Source: CAYONM01 sp964405325 (GTDB lineage Bacteria > Planctomycetota > UBA11346). Taken from it: DNA of 11,605 nucleotides. Shown one piece after another: positions 1-6,784 of this stretch; within the stretch, counting starts at the first letter, position 1, and every line of letters starts with the position of its first letter. The translations under genes were made by a program, and so were the position numbers. The DNA lies in NCBI GenBank assembly GCA_964405325.1, contig CAYONM010000120.1, forward strand, positions 1 to 11,605, written 5' to 3'. The notes beneath the pieces were generated by a model. That model did no database searches and was not told the origin of the DNA. It saw only the letters and a program-made list of their open reading frames with translations.

Positions 1-63
1 CGCACTGAGGCAGTAAACCCTGGCCCGATTCGCCAAACCTCTGCGAGAGACTTCTTCCCGTGG
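1..63. other. Left-edge sequence without a recognisable gene
   Basis: This stretch has no gene that can be supported. One plus-strand frame is open from base 1 to a TAA at 82-84, giving 27 codons that run into the first palindrome. It could be the tail of a gene lying to the left of the window, but it matches no family I recognise. If such a gene existed, it would converge on the minus-strand gene that ends at 219, and the palindromes at 64-155 would lie between the two ends, where terminators are expected. Confidence 0.3.
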
Positions 64-109
64 GGCCTGAGTAGTTACCATTAAAATAAAAAAGGTAACT
101 ACTCAGGCC
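64..109. repeat. Perfect 16-bp inverted repeat with A/T-rich loop
   Basis: The left arm (64-79, ggcctgagtagttacc) and right arm (94-109) are perfect reverse complements. They are separated by a 14-nt loop made only of A and T. On the minus strand the loop reads as six T, an A, then four T, so it also offers a U-rich tract just downstream of the second hairpin for transcripts of the gene ending at 219. It could be part of a terminator or a repeat/mobile-element relic. The perfect arms with an A/T loop are seen directly; the role is inferred. Confidence 0.75.
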
Positions 110-155
110 TACCGAGAAAGAAGGGGCGGCCGGTACCGCCCCTTCTTTCTCGGTA
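110..155. terminator. Perfect 20-bp hairpin, probable (bidirectional) terminator
   Basis: Arms 110-129 and 136-155 are perfect reverse complements with a 6-nt loop (ccggta). The loop-proximal part of the stem is G+C-rich. On the plus strand it is followed by atcgtttt, a weak U tract. On the minus strand it lies 64 nt past the stop codon of the large gene, and a T-rich run begins 16 nt beyond it. A factor-independent terminator serving one or both directions is the simplest reading. The unusually long perfect stem and its abutment to another palindrome of equal total length leave a repeat element possible. Confidence 0.55.
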
Positions 156-218
156 TCGTTTTCAGCAGACAGTTCTGGGTTCTGGGTGTCGAATCGAGGT
201 CCGGTTTCCCTTGGTTGA

Positions 219-3200
219 TCACGGCGTATTGAGCAACTCTTCCTGCTCGAGTTCGTCCTTCTCAGCGGGAACGTCAACCGAATTATTGTTTTCGTTGTCT
301 GGGCGCGGCGCTCGGCTCAGCAATTCCCGGGCTTCAGCTTCGCGTCGCTGGCGGCCTTCTGGGTTGGCAAGTTCGCGTAGGAGCTGCAATTCCTCGATGA
401 AGGCCGGGTCGTCGGCAAAGCGTTTGGCCGCCATTTCAGCCACCAGCAAGGCGTGCTCGGGAGCATCGTTCAGCATCGCGCGCCAGGCGATCCAGTAGTA
501 TTTGGGCTTATAGTCCAGCTCCTCGCGCCAAATCGCCAGGACTTGCCGGTACCAGTCCAGTTCCAGGCCCTTGGCCGCATCGCCCAGCCATTGGGCGGTG
601 TCGTCTCGCAGTCGTTTGTCATTCTTTGTTTTGACGTTTAGCAGTAGACGTCGCAGCTCGGCCTCGTCCTGCTGGTAGAGGGCCAGCACCAGGGCGGCGA
701 GGTGCGCCTGATGATGAAGTCGGGCACTGATCAGGTCGGTGTCGATGGCTGATTGATAGGCGGCGGCGGCGGCTTGGCCCAGATAGCGGATGCGTTGGGG
801 GCTTGGTGCTTGCTTTCCTGGCAGGAAACTTTCCGCCATCATGTTCCACCAGAATGGGACCGAAGCCTTGATCCAGGGCAGGTCGGCAGGTCGTTGCAGA
901 TCTGGCGCCAGTCGTTGGTTGTCGTGCTGTTGATCGGCAGCGGGCAGCGGGGCCGCTTCCAGTTCGGCCAGTAGGGCTTCTTCTCCGATTACGGCTTTGT
1001 AATAATCTCCGATGATAGCGAATATGGCAGCGAAGTCGCTGGGATCATCGCCATCCAGCGATGCGAGATGCCGCATCCAGCGTTGCGTCAGTGACGCTAA
1101 GCGGAACAGGCCGGGGTCTTCGTGTAGGGCGGTCAGGCCACGTTGGTCCAGCACATCCACGGCCAAGCGGACATACCAGCGCAGCCAGAAACGGACCTGG
1201 CGCAGGAAGTCGTTGGTCTGCCAGAGTTCACGATCGAAGCTGCCTTTGGCCCATGTGATGACCCGATCGGCCTGTTGATCCAGCACGTCTTCGAGTACTT
1301 CATCGACAATGCGACCGCTGGCTTCGGTTAATTCATTGGTAACCAGGGTGCCGAGTAATTCCAGGCCCACTTGCACCTTGGTGCCACCGAGTTCTTCGCC
1401 CAGTTGGGGTAGCTGTTCGTTCAGCAGCCGATCCAATTCACGATTGGCTTGCTCGGCATTGCCGGCTTTGGCCCAGTGGCCAATGATCTCGGTGGTCATG
1501 AACAGACGGCTGTCGGGTTCGGCGGTGATGTCACGGGCATAGCTCTGGTACTCTGCGGCCAGGGGATATTGCCCGGTGAAATTGTATAGTCCGGCCAGTT
1601 CGCGGTAATTGGCGTTGTCGTGGTCGCCAGCGCCGATGAGACGTTCCATTTTGTCGATGGCACGGGCATAGGTCTGGAAGTGCCAATCCCGTTGCACATC
1701 GATCATGGTCTCGGCGTACTCTGGCTCGGCGAAGATCCGCCAGCTCAAGCGCCATGAGCTGCGGGTGTTCTCGCCAGAAAACCGCAGTAGGAGACCAAGG
1801 CCGTTGGGGTCGACGGTGTCGTCCTTGCCGAAAAATTTATACGCGCTGACCAAGCTGTCTGGCAGGCGTTTGGCAACGAATTCCAGGGCCCGGCCGGTCT
1901 GGAGGACAAAGGTGTGCCAGCCATCGTCTTTCTCTTCTGCCCAGGCGCAGGCGGCGTGTGCCGGCAGACTGATCACGTACGGTAGTTTCTGCTGCCGTTC
2001 GAGAATATTATGATACAGCTCGCTCAGATCATCGCAGTCGCCGCGGCAGATGCCGCCGACCCCAGAAAGTAGGGTTTGAATTGCGGTCTGGTGGATATCC
2101 GAGGAGATCGTCCGCGTACCGGGCACGAAGGGCATGGTGGCATCAGGAGAATCGTAGACATAGCGCAGGAGATACTGACCGATCAGATCCAGGTGGCCGG
2201 CATCGGGCAGGACCGCGGCTGCCTGCGCGAGGAAGTCCTCGGCAGCCTCGGGTGTGGGAATGCGGAGCGCATCCAGGCGACCGTGTGCGGTATAGATGGC
2301 CTGCACATCACCATCCGCTTGCGTCAACACGATATGGGGTGGGAAATAGTCGAACAGAAGCGGGTTGTCCAGGCTGCGGCCGCGATGGGGCAAGAGCTCC
2401 TGCCAGGTCAGGATGTCGCTGTGGAAGCCGTCTTCGGCATCCCATCGCGCCGCCTCGCGGTTGTTCACCAGCAGGCGGATCCGGCGTGGCTCATGTTCGC
2501 CGATGAGCGGATCGCTGTCAGCGGGATAGCGACTGATCACCCAGCTTTCAGCCAGGATATCCTGAGCATCCCAGGCGTATTCGGGGCTGCGCGGCCGTAC
2601 CGCACAGTGGACGCCGGTTGGTTCACGCAACAGCCAGGTATTGCTGCCGGTGGCATTGCGGAGTAGTTCCAGGCTGGCTTGCTGGTTGGCGAAACGCAGA
2701 ATGGGCTGGAAGGACTCGCTGGCCATCACCAATCGTTGCAGCTCCTCAGCTGCCGGGACCGTGGGCAGGACTCGTTTCAGCCAGCCATGGCGGAGCAGCT
2801 GGCGGGCGTAGCTGGGGGGGACCTCATCGAATTCAACCTGTCCATCGCGACCATCCAGCTTCTCCAGAAGATCGCTGACGACCTTCTGCACCAGTGAATC
2901 CAGCTCACTGTCGGCAAGGGCTGCTTGCACGGAGTCGACGGCGTCTCGTAGGCGGTTCAGTTCTTGGCTGCGATCCTGTCGCGGTGGATCATCGCGGCGC
3001 AGAACCCCGCTTCTGAGCACCAGCAGTTCGCTCGATTTCAGTCGAGGGCCAGTCAGGGCACTGTATTCGAACACCAGAGCGGCGGATTCCTCGTCATTGA
3101 GGCCGGCTTCGTGGGCCTGACGGGTACGATCAGCGAATGCCGAGATGATTCGGGGCTGACCGAGGCTCTCACGCGCGACGGGGATCGGTCCCAGTGCAGT

Positions 3201-3446
3201 CTCGACGGTGAAGGTGTCATCTGCTGCCGCCACGACAGGAAAGCGATGGCTGTCATCGGCCCAGTAGATGCCGCCGTCCTGCTGCACCAGACCGGGGAGA
3301 TCGGAGACCGCAGCCCAGAGTTCTGGCTTGACGGCCTGGGTCGTGACGGTTTCGGTTTGTTCTGTGGAAGGCGCACTGTCTTCCTCTGCCGCAGACAGCG
3401 GAACGGTCAGCACGAAGGGCAGTATCCAGGCGATGGGTCGTTTCAT
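219..3446 (-). CDS. Exported protein with transglutaminase-like motif and helical C-terminal half, function unknown
   Basis: This encodes 1075 residues. The start is the ATG at 3446: AGGA lies 6 nt upstream, and the first residues form a typical signal peptide (MKRPIAW, hydrophobic core, LSAA before the acidic EED). A longer frame back to 3575 lacks this logic. The mature protein is therefore probably periplasmic. Around residues 466-518 it resembles a transglutaminase-like cysteine-protease core: GDCDDLS with Cys471, then AHAACAW with His497. The usual third-residue Asp is not obvious, since the expected strand reads WHTFVLQTG. Residues about 612-675 look like TPR-type helical pairs, and the rest of the C-terminal half is helical and Trp-rich. 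The last 30 residues are acidic and Asn-rich. The N-terminal 450 residues match nothing I know. It stands alone on its strand with no operon partner, so substrate and pathway are unknown. The reading frame is solid; the domain call is moderate. Confidence 0.85.
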   Translation of the reverse strand: MKRPIAWILPFVLTVPLSAAEEDSAPSTEQTETVTTQAVKPELWAAVSDLPGLVQQDGGIYWADDSHRFPVVAAADDTFTVETALGPIPVARESLGQPRIISAFADRTRQAHEAGLNDEESAALVFEYSALTGPRLKSSELLVLRSGVLRRDDPPRQDRSQELNRLRDAVDSVQAALADSELDSLVQKVVSDLLEKLDGRDGQVEFDEVPPSYARQLLRHGWLKRVLPTVPAAEELQRLVMASESFQPILRFANQQASLELLRNATGSNTWLLREPTGVHCAVRPRSPEYAWDAQDILAESWVISRYPADSDPLIGEHEPRRIRLLVNNREAARWDAEDGFHSDILTWQELLPHRGRSLDNPLLFDYFPPHIVLTQADGDVQAIYTAHGRLDALRIPTPEAAEDFLAQAAAVLPDAGHLDLIGQYLLRYVYDSPDATMPFVPGTRTISSDIHQTAIQTLLSGVGGICRGDCDDLSELYHNILERQQKLPYVISLPAHAACAWAEEKDDGWHTFVLQTGRALEFVAKRLPDSLVSAYKFFGKDDTVDPNGLGLLLRFSGENTRSSWRLSWRIFAEPEYAETMIDVQRDWHFQTYARAIDKMERLIGAGDHDNANYRELAGLYNFTGQYPLAAEYQSYARDITAEPDSRLFMTTEIIGHWAKAGNAEQANRELDRLLNEQLPQLGEELGGTKVQVGLELLGTLVTNELTEASGRIVDEVLEDVLDQQADRVITWAKGSFDRELWQTNDFLRQVRFWLRWYVRLAVDVLDQRGLTALHEDPGLFRLASLTQRWMRHLASLDGDDPSDFAAIFAIIGDYYKAVIGEEALLAELEAAPLPAADQQHDNQRLAPDLQRPADLPWIKASVPFWWNMMAESFLPGKQAPSPQRIRYLGQAAAAAYQSAIDTDLISARLHHQAHLAALVLALYQQDEAELRRLLLNVKTKNDKRLRDDTAQWLGDAAKGLELDWYRQVLAIWREELDYKPKYYWIAWRAMLNDAPEHALLVAEMAAKRFADDPAFIEELQLLRELANPEGRQRREAEARELLSRAPRPDNENNNSVDVPAEKDELEQEELLNTP

Positions 3447-3738
3447 AGCGATTCCTGCTTGGGTTTGACGCCCATGCTGGCAGGAGCTTGCCGGTCTCAC
3501 AAGCATGGCTCTGGCAGGATCTGGTAGCAGTGGAAGCATTTGCCTGCTCCACATTCGGTTTTGTACGGAATCCACGACAGGATGATGAGCGCGATCAGGT
3601 GCGACGGCGCATCGGCGCTGCCTTCAGACGTCGCATTCGAGCCAAGGCCGCGGCTGTCCGTGTGCGAGGGCCATGCGGTCCGCGCTGCCGACCGAGCTCC
3701 GGTTTTTCGGCGATCATGCGTGAATCGCCGTGAGAAAT

Positions 3739-3763
3739 GCTCGCTTACGAGCCCCTCGCGAGG
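3739..3763 (+). promoter_or_regulatory. Adjacent small hairpins in the probable typA leader
   Basis: A 5-bp stem with a 4-nt loop (3739-3752) and a 10-bp palindrome (3754-3763) lie about 105-130 nt upstream of the typA start. The first half of the palindrome could also pair with cgaggg at about 3771-3776, giving an alternative fold. The structures are visible in the sequence; any regulatory role is a guess, and no known riboswitch class is recognised. Confidence 0.2.
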
Positions 3764-3855
3764 TCCATCACGAGGGAAAGAAATCCTCTCTGATGCAAGC
3801 GGCAGCATTCGCGGACTTCCCAAGGCGGCCCGAGCCGGTATCACGTGCGGCCCGC

Positions 3856-3863
3856 AAGAGGAG
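3856..3863 (+). promoter_or_regulatory. Ribosome binding site of typA
   Basis: AAGAGGAG stands 5 nt before the GTG at 3869 and fixes that codon as the start. Another in-frame GTG at 3845 lies upstream of this site and has no comparable purine-rich sequence, so it is not preferred. Confidence 0.75.
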
Positions 3864-3868
3864 CCCCA

Positions 3869-5695
3869 GTGAGTCAGCGCCGCACCGACATCCGCAACAT
3901 CGCGATTATTGCCCACGTGGATCATGGGAAAACCACCCTGGTGGATGCCATGTTGGCCCAGACCGGCATCTTCCACGCCAAGGCGCAGGTGGACACCTGT
4001 GTCATGGACAATGTCGATCAGGAACGTGAGCGTGGTATCACCATTCTGGCCAAGAATTGTGCGGTGAGCTATCAGGACGTCCGCATCAACCTGATCGATA
4101 CTCCTGGACACGCCGACTTTGGCGGCGAGGTGGAGCGGGTGATGCGTATGGCCGATGGCGTTCTGCTGTTGGTGGACGCCTTCGAGGGAGCCATGCCCCA
4201 GACCCGCTTCGTGTTGAGCAAGGCTCTTGGCAATCACTGCAAGCCGATCGTCGTGGTCAACAAGATCGACAAACCCGGGTGTCGTCCAACCGAGGTGGTC
4301 GATGAGGTTTTCGATCTGATGGTGGAGCTGGGTGCTGACGACTGGCAGTTGGATTTTCCGGTCGTCTACGGTGCCGGCCGCGATGGTTACATGAACCTGG
4401 AACACGAGCCCCGCGAGGGCGATCTGAAGCCGCTGTTCGACCTGATCCTGGAGCACGTACCGGGGCCGGATGTGCGGCGGCATGACCCCTTGCAACTACA
4501 AATCGCCAACATCGATTATTCCGACTATGTCGGTCGCATCGGGATTGGTCGCATCAGCTCCGGTTGCATTCGTGCCGGGCAGCAGGTGGTGGCGGTCAAG
4601 GGCGCCGAAGGGGTGCCGCATCCGGGCCGGGTGCTGCAATTGCATCGCTTTGCCGGCGTTGGCCGCGAGGAGGTCAAGGAAGCCGAGGCCGGTGACATCG
4701 TCCTGCTCACCGGATTGGAGCAGGTCGACATCTCCGATACCATCTGCGAACCCGAGCACCCGCAGGCCCTGGATCCGATTCCCATCGACGAGCCGACCAT
4801 CCGCATGACCTTTGGCGTCACCACCAGCCCAATGTCGGGGCAGGAGGGCAAGCCGCTGCAGAGCCGCGATCTGGCGGCTCGGTTGCGGCGCGAAGCCGAG
4901 CGCAACGTGGCCATGCGCTTCGAACAGACCGAACAGCCGGATGTGTTCCTGGTCAGTGGTCGTGGACTGCTGCATCTGTCGGTGTTGATCGAGACCGTGC
5001 GTCGCGAAGGCTCGGAATTGCAGGTTGGTGCGCCACGAGTGATCTACAAACAGGACGAGCATGGCCGCCGTCTGGAGCCCATTGAGCTGGCGGTGGTCGA
5101 CGTCCCCGAGGACCGCGCCAGCCGGGTGATCAATCTGATGCTGGAGCGCCGTGGCGAATTGAAGGAAATGGCGCCAGGACATGGCGGCATGCAACATCTT
5201 GAATTCACCATTCCCAGTCGTGGCCTGTTGGGCTTACGCACCCAACTACTGACCGCCACCCAGGGCGAGGCGACTTTGAATACGGTTTTCCACGGTTACG
5301 AGTCTTTCCGCGGCGAGATCGAAGACCGGAAGAACGGCGCCATGATCAGCATGTGCCCTGGTGAATCCGTAGCCTATGCCCTGTGGGGTCTGCAGGATCG
5401 GGGTGAATTGTTCATTGGTGCCGGTCACGTGGTGTACGAGGGCATGTTGGTGGGTGAGCATGCCAAAGAGACGGACATCGTGGTCAACTGCATCAAAGGC
5501 AAAAAACTGACCAACGTCCGTTCCTCCGGTGCTGATGATGCGGTCAAACTGGTGCCGCCGCGTCAGATGAGCCTGGAAGAGGCCTTGGAATACATTGCCG
5601 ACGACGAACTGGTGGAGGTCACGCCCAAGCAGTTCCGCTTGCGCAAGCTGCTGCTGAAGGAAGTGGACCGCAAACGCGCTTCGCGCGGCATGTGA
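3869..5695 (+). CDS. typA: Ribosome-associated translational GTPase TypA/BipA
   Basis: TypA (BipA) is an EF-G-like GTPase that binds the 70S ribosome and is linked in enterobacteria to 50S assembly, growth at low temperature and stress responses. The product has 608 residues, close to the 607 of E. coli BipA. All G-domain signatures are intact: P-loop AHVDHGKT (15-22), RERGITI (53-59), DTPGHADF (77-84) and NKID (131-134). EF-Tu-like domain II follows. The C-terminal half carries the family-typical SRGLLGLR near 450 and KKLTNVRSSG (545-554), the TypA-specific C-terminal domain. Translation starts at a GTG with a strong upstream site. It appears monocistronic, divergent from the exported-protein gene and convergent with the mrp operon, with 15 bp between stop codons. 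Nothing suggests damage. Confidence 0.97.
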   Translation: MSQRRTDIRNIAIIAHVDHGKTTLVDAMLAQTGIFHAKAQVDTCVMDNVDQERERGITILAKNCAVSYQDVRINLIDTPGHADFGGEVERVMRMADGVLLLVDAFEGAMPQTRFVLSKALGNHCKPIVVVNKIDKPGCRPTEVVDEVFDLMVELGADDWQLDFPVVYGAGRDGYMNLEHEPREGDLKPLFDLILEHVPGPDVRRHDPLQLQIANIDYSDYVGRIGIGRISSGCIRAGQQVVAVKGAEGVPHPGRVLQLHRFAGVGREEVKEAEAGDIVLLTGLEQVDISDTICEPEHPQALDPIPIDEPTIRMTFGVTTSPMSGQEGKPLQSRDLAARLRREAERNVAMRFEQTEQPDVFLVSGRGLLHLSVLIETVRREGSELQVGAPRVIYKQDEHGRRLEPIELAVVDVPEDRASRVINLMLERRGELKEMAPGHGGMQHLEFTIPSRGLLGLRTQLLTATQGEATLNTVFHGYESFRGEIEDRKNGAMISMCPGESVAYALWGLQDRGELFIGAGHVVYEGMLVGEHAKETDIVVNCIKGKKLTNVRSSGADDAVKLVPPRQMSLEEALEYIADDELVEVTPKQFRLRKLLLKEVDRKRASRGM

Positions 5696-5710
5696 TCCGC
5701 GGCAGGTTCC
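5696..5710. other. 15-bp gap between convergent genes
   Basis: Only 15 bases separate the typA stop (TGA) from the mrpG stop (TAG on the minus strand). The gap contains ccgcgg but no hairpin followed by a T run on either strand. Termination must occur inside the opposing gene or depend on Rho, so the two transcripts probably overlap at their 3' ends. Confidence 0.6.
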
Positions 5711-6037
5711 CTACCCCCGCCCGTCGCGTTCATCGGACAGGGTCCGCCGGTCCAGCGGCTCCCCGGCGTCGGCGGCGGCGCGAGCGATCAGATGCGCACC
5801 CACCGGCGCCGAGGCCATGAAGAAGATCACCGCCATCACGCAGCGGGAGACGGTGCCCAGATCGCCGAGCGACAGCGCGGCGCCGGCCAGCAGCAGGGCC
5901 GCACCCAGGGTGGCGGCCTTGCTGCTGGCATGCAGGCGCTGGAAAAGATCGGCGAAACGCAGTACCCCGACCGCGGCCACCAGCATGAACAGGGCCCCGA
6001 GCAACATGAGCGCGGCGAGGATGATGTCAGCTATCAT
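5711..6037 (-). CDS. mrpG: Na+/H+ antiporter subunit MrpG/MnhG/PhaG
   Basis: This is a small inner-membrane subunit of the Mrp antiporter, 108 residues, with about three transmembrane helices. The family signature lies after the first helix: GVLRFADLFQRLHASSKAAT, matching the usual RfpDlfqRlHAaTKaatLG pattern. The start is the ATG at 6037 beginning MIADIILAAL. An extended frame to 6118 would add a Ser/Pro-rich stretch lying within mrpF and is not credible. Only a weak GGAA precedes the start, but mrpG overlaps the end of mrpF by 11 bases, so coupled translation is likely. It is the last gene of the operon. The C-terminus is hydrophilic and charged. Confidence 0.93.
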   Translation of the reverse strand: MIADIILAALMLLGALFMLVAAVGVLRFADLFQRLHASSKAATLGAALLLAGAALSLGDLGTVSRCVMAVIFFMASAPVGAHLIARAAADAGEPLDRRTLSDERDGRG

Positions 6038-6299
6038 GCTTGTTCCGTTCCCGATCGATGAGCATGGCGAAAGCGGAGGTGGCGATGAAGGCCGCGATGG
6101 CGATCCCGATGGCGACATCCACCAGACTCGGCTGACCCGAGCGCACGGCCTCGGCGGCCATGAAACCCACCGCCAGGACCCCGAGCAGATCCAGGGCCAC
6201 CACCCGGTTGGCCAGGGTCGGGCCGCGGTATAGCCGCACAGCCGTGATCAGGATGGCCAGACCGATGATCACTTCCGCAATCAGAGCAACCGATGTCAT
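6027..6299 (-). CDS. mrpF: Na+/H+ antiporter subunit MrpF/MnhF/PhaF
   Basis: This 90-residue protein has three predicted transmembrane helices and is required for assembly and activity of Mrp antiporters. The signature RGPTLANRVVALDLLG (25-40) is present with the conserved Arg32 and Asp37; many homologues have Asp where Asn31 stands here. A second polar position, Asp61, opens the third helix. The start ATG overlaps the mrpE stop in an ATGA arrangement, and GGGAG lies 8 nt upstream inside mrpE. Its length and motif are normal for the family. Confidence 0.94.
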   Translation of the reverse strand: MTSVALIAEVIIGLAILITAVRLYRGPTLANRVVALDLLGVLAVGFMAAEAVRSGQPSLVDVAIGIAIAAFIATSAFAMLIDRERNKHDS

Positions 6300-6784
6300 G
6301 ATGGCATCTCCCGCCGGCAGGCCGCGCGCACCCGGCCGGCTAGTACCTCCAGAATCTGCCGCCGTTCGGCTTCGGCGTCCTCGGCGTACATGGCATGGAT
6401 GTAGAGCACGGTGCCATCATCGGAGGTGTCCAGTGACAGGGTGCCCGGGGTCAGACTGATGGTATTGGCCAGCAGCACCCGTTCCACCGGGGTCAGATCG
6501 CCCACCGGCAGGGCCAGGATCCGTGGCGCACTCTGTTGCCCCGGCGTGATGATATCCCAGGCCACGCGCAGGCTGCTGATCACCAGATCCAACAGCAGCA
6601 TGCCGATCCACCAGGCGATGGCACCCAGCTGCCGGAAGTCCTCGGTCAAGCCCAGTTGCCGCCGGGTCATCAGCAGCACCACGAGGGCGATCAGCGCTCC
6701 CAGGAGCAGCTGCGGACCGGACACATCGCCCATGAGAAAGCACCAGGAAAGGGCGAGAAGAATGATTGCCGCGAGGCCTCTCAT
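6296..6784 (-). CDS. mrpE: Na+/H+ antiporter subunit MrpE/MnhE/PhaE
   Basis: This encodes 162 residues, a usual length for MrpE. Hydrophobic helices occupy roughly the first 75 residues, followed by a soluble cytoplasmic domain. The family pattern LLANTISLTPGTLSLD is clear, followed by VLYIHAMY. I placed the start at the ATG at 6784, which overlaps the mrpD stop as ATGA with GGGAG 8 nt upstream. The same frame stays open to 7225, but that extension lies antiphase inside mrpD and is arginine-rich, so it is an overlapping shadow. The subunit supports assembly and ion coupling in the Mrp complex. Confidence 0.94.
   Translation of the reverse strand: MRGLAAIILLALSWCFLMGDVSGPQLLLGALIALVVLLMTRRQLGLTEDFRQLGAIAWWIGMLLLDLVISSLRVAWDIITPGQQSAPRILALPVGDLTPVERVLLANTISLTPGTLSLDTSDDGTVLYIHAMYAEDAEAERRQILEVLAGRVRAACRREMPS

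Larger units (their letters stand above)
3447..3868. other. Divergent intergenic region, 422 bp
   Basis: This lies between two divergently transcribed genes and should hold both promoters, but I see no pair of -35/-10 boxes good enough to call. Several small structures are visible. There is a bulged stem at 3530-3552 (gtggaagca against tgctccac). A weak 4-bp stem at 3691-3703 is followed by five T. A hairpin gctcg-ctta-cgagc sits at 3739-3752, followed at once by the 10-bp palindrome cctcgcgagg at 3754-3763. Open frames across the region encode arginine-rich or low-complexity peptides with no recognisable family and look like chance frames. Confidence 0.5.

Noticed and set aside
173..187. Short direct repeat ttctgggttctgggt
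   Set aside because: Two copies of 7 bases next to each other are expected by chance and have no attached feature.
1..218. CRISPR array or attachment site at the left edge
   Set aside because: The repeats are inverted and different in sequence, without regular spacers; no tRNA or integrase gene is present to support an attachment site.
2076..2666. 196-codon plus-strand frame antisense to the exported-protein gene
   Set aside because: It is fully embedded opposite a long, coherent coding frame and has no family resemblance.
3447..3575. Longer N-terminus for the exported protein, starting at 3575
   Set aside because: It would bury a clear signal peptide 43 residues into the protein and has no better ribosome binding site than the ATG at 3446.
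3540..3872. Plus-strand 110-codon frame ending in the typA start
   Set aside because: No recognisable domain, no convincing ribosome binding site, and composition like non-coding G+C-rich sequence.
3497..4495. A 332-codon minus-strand frame antisense to the 5' part of typA
   Set aside because: It mirrors the codons of typA, which is a certain gene, and its His/Gln/Val-rich product has no recognisable fold or start signal.
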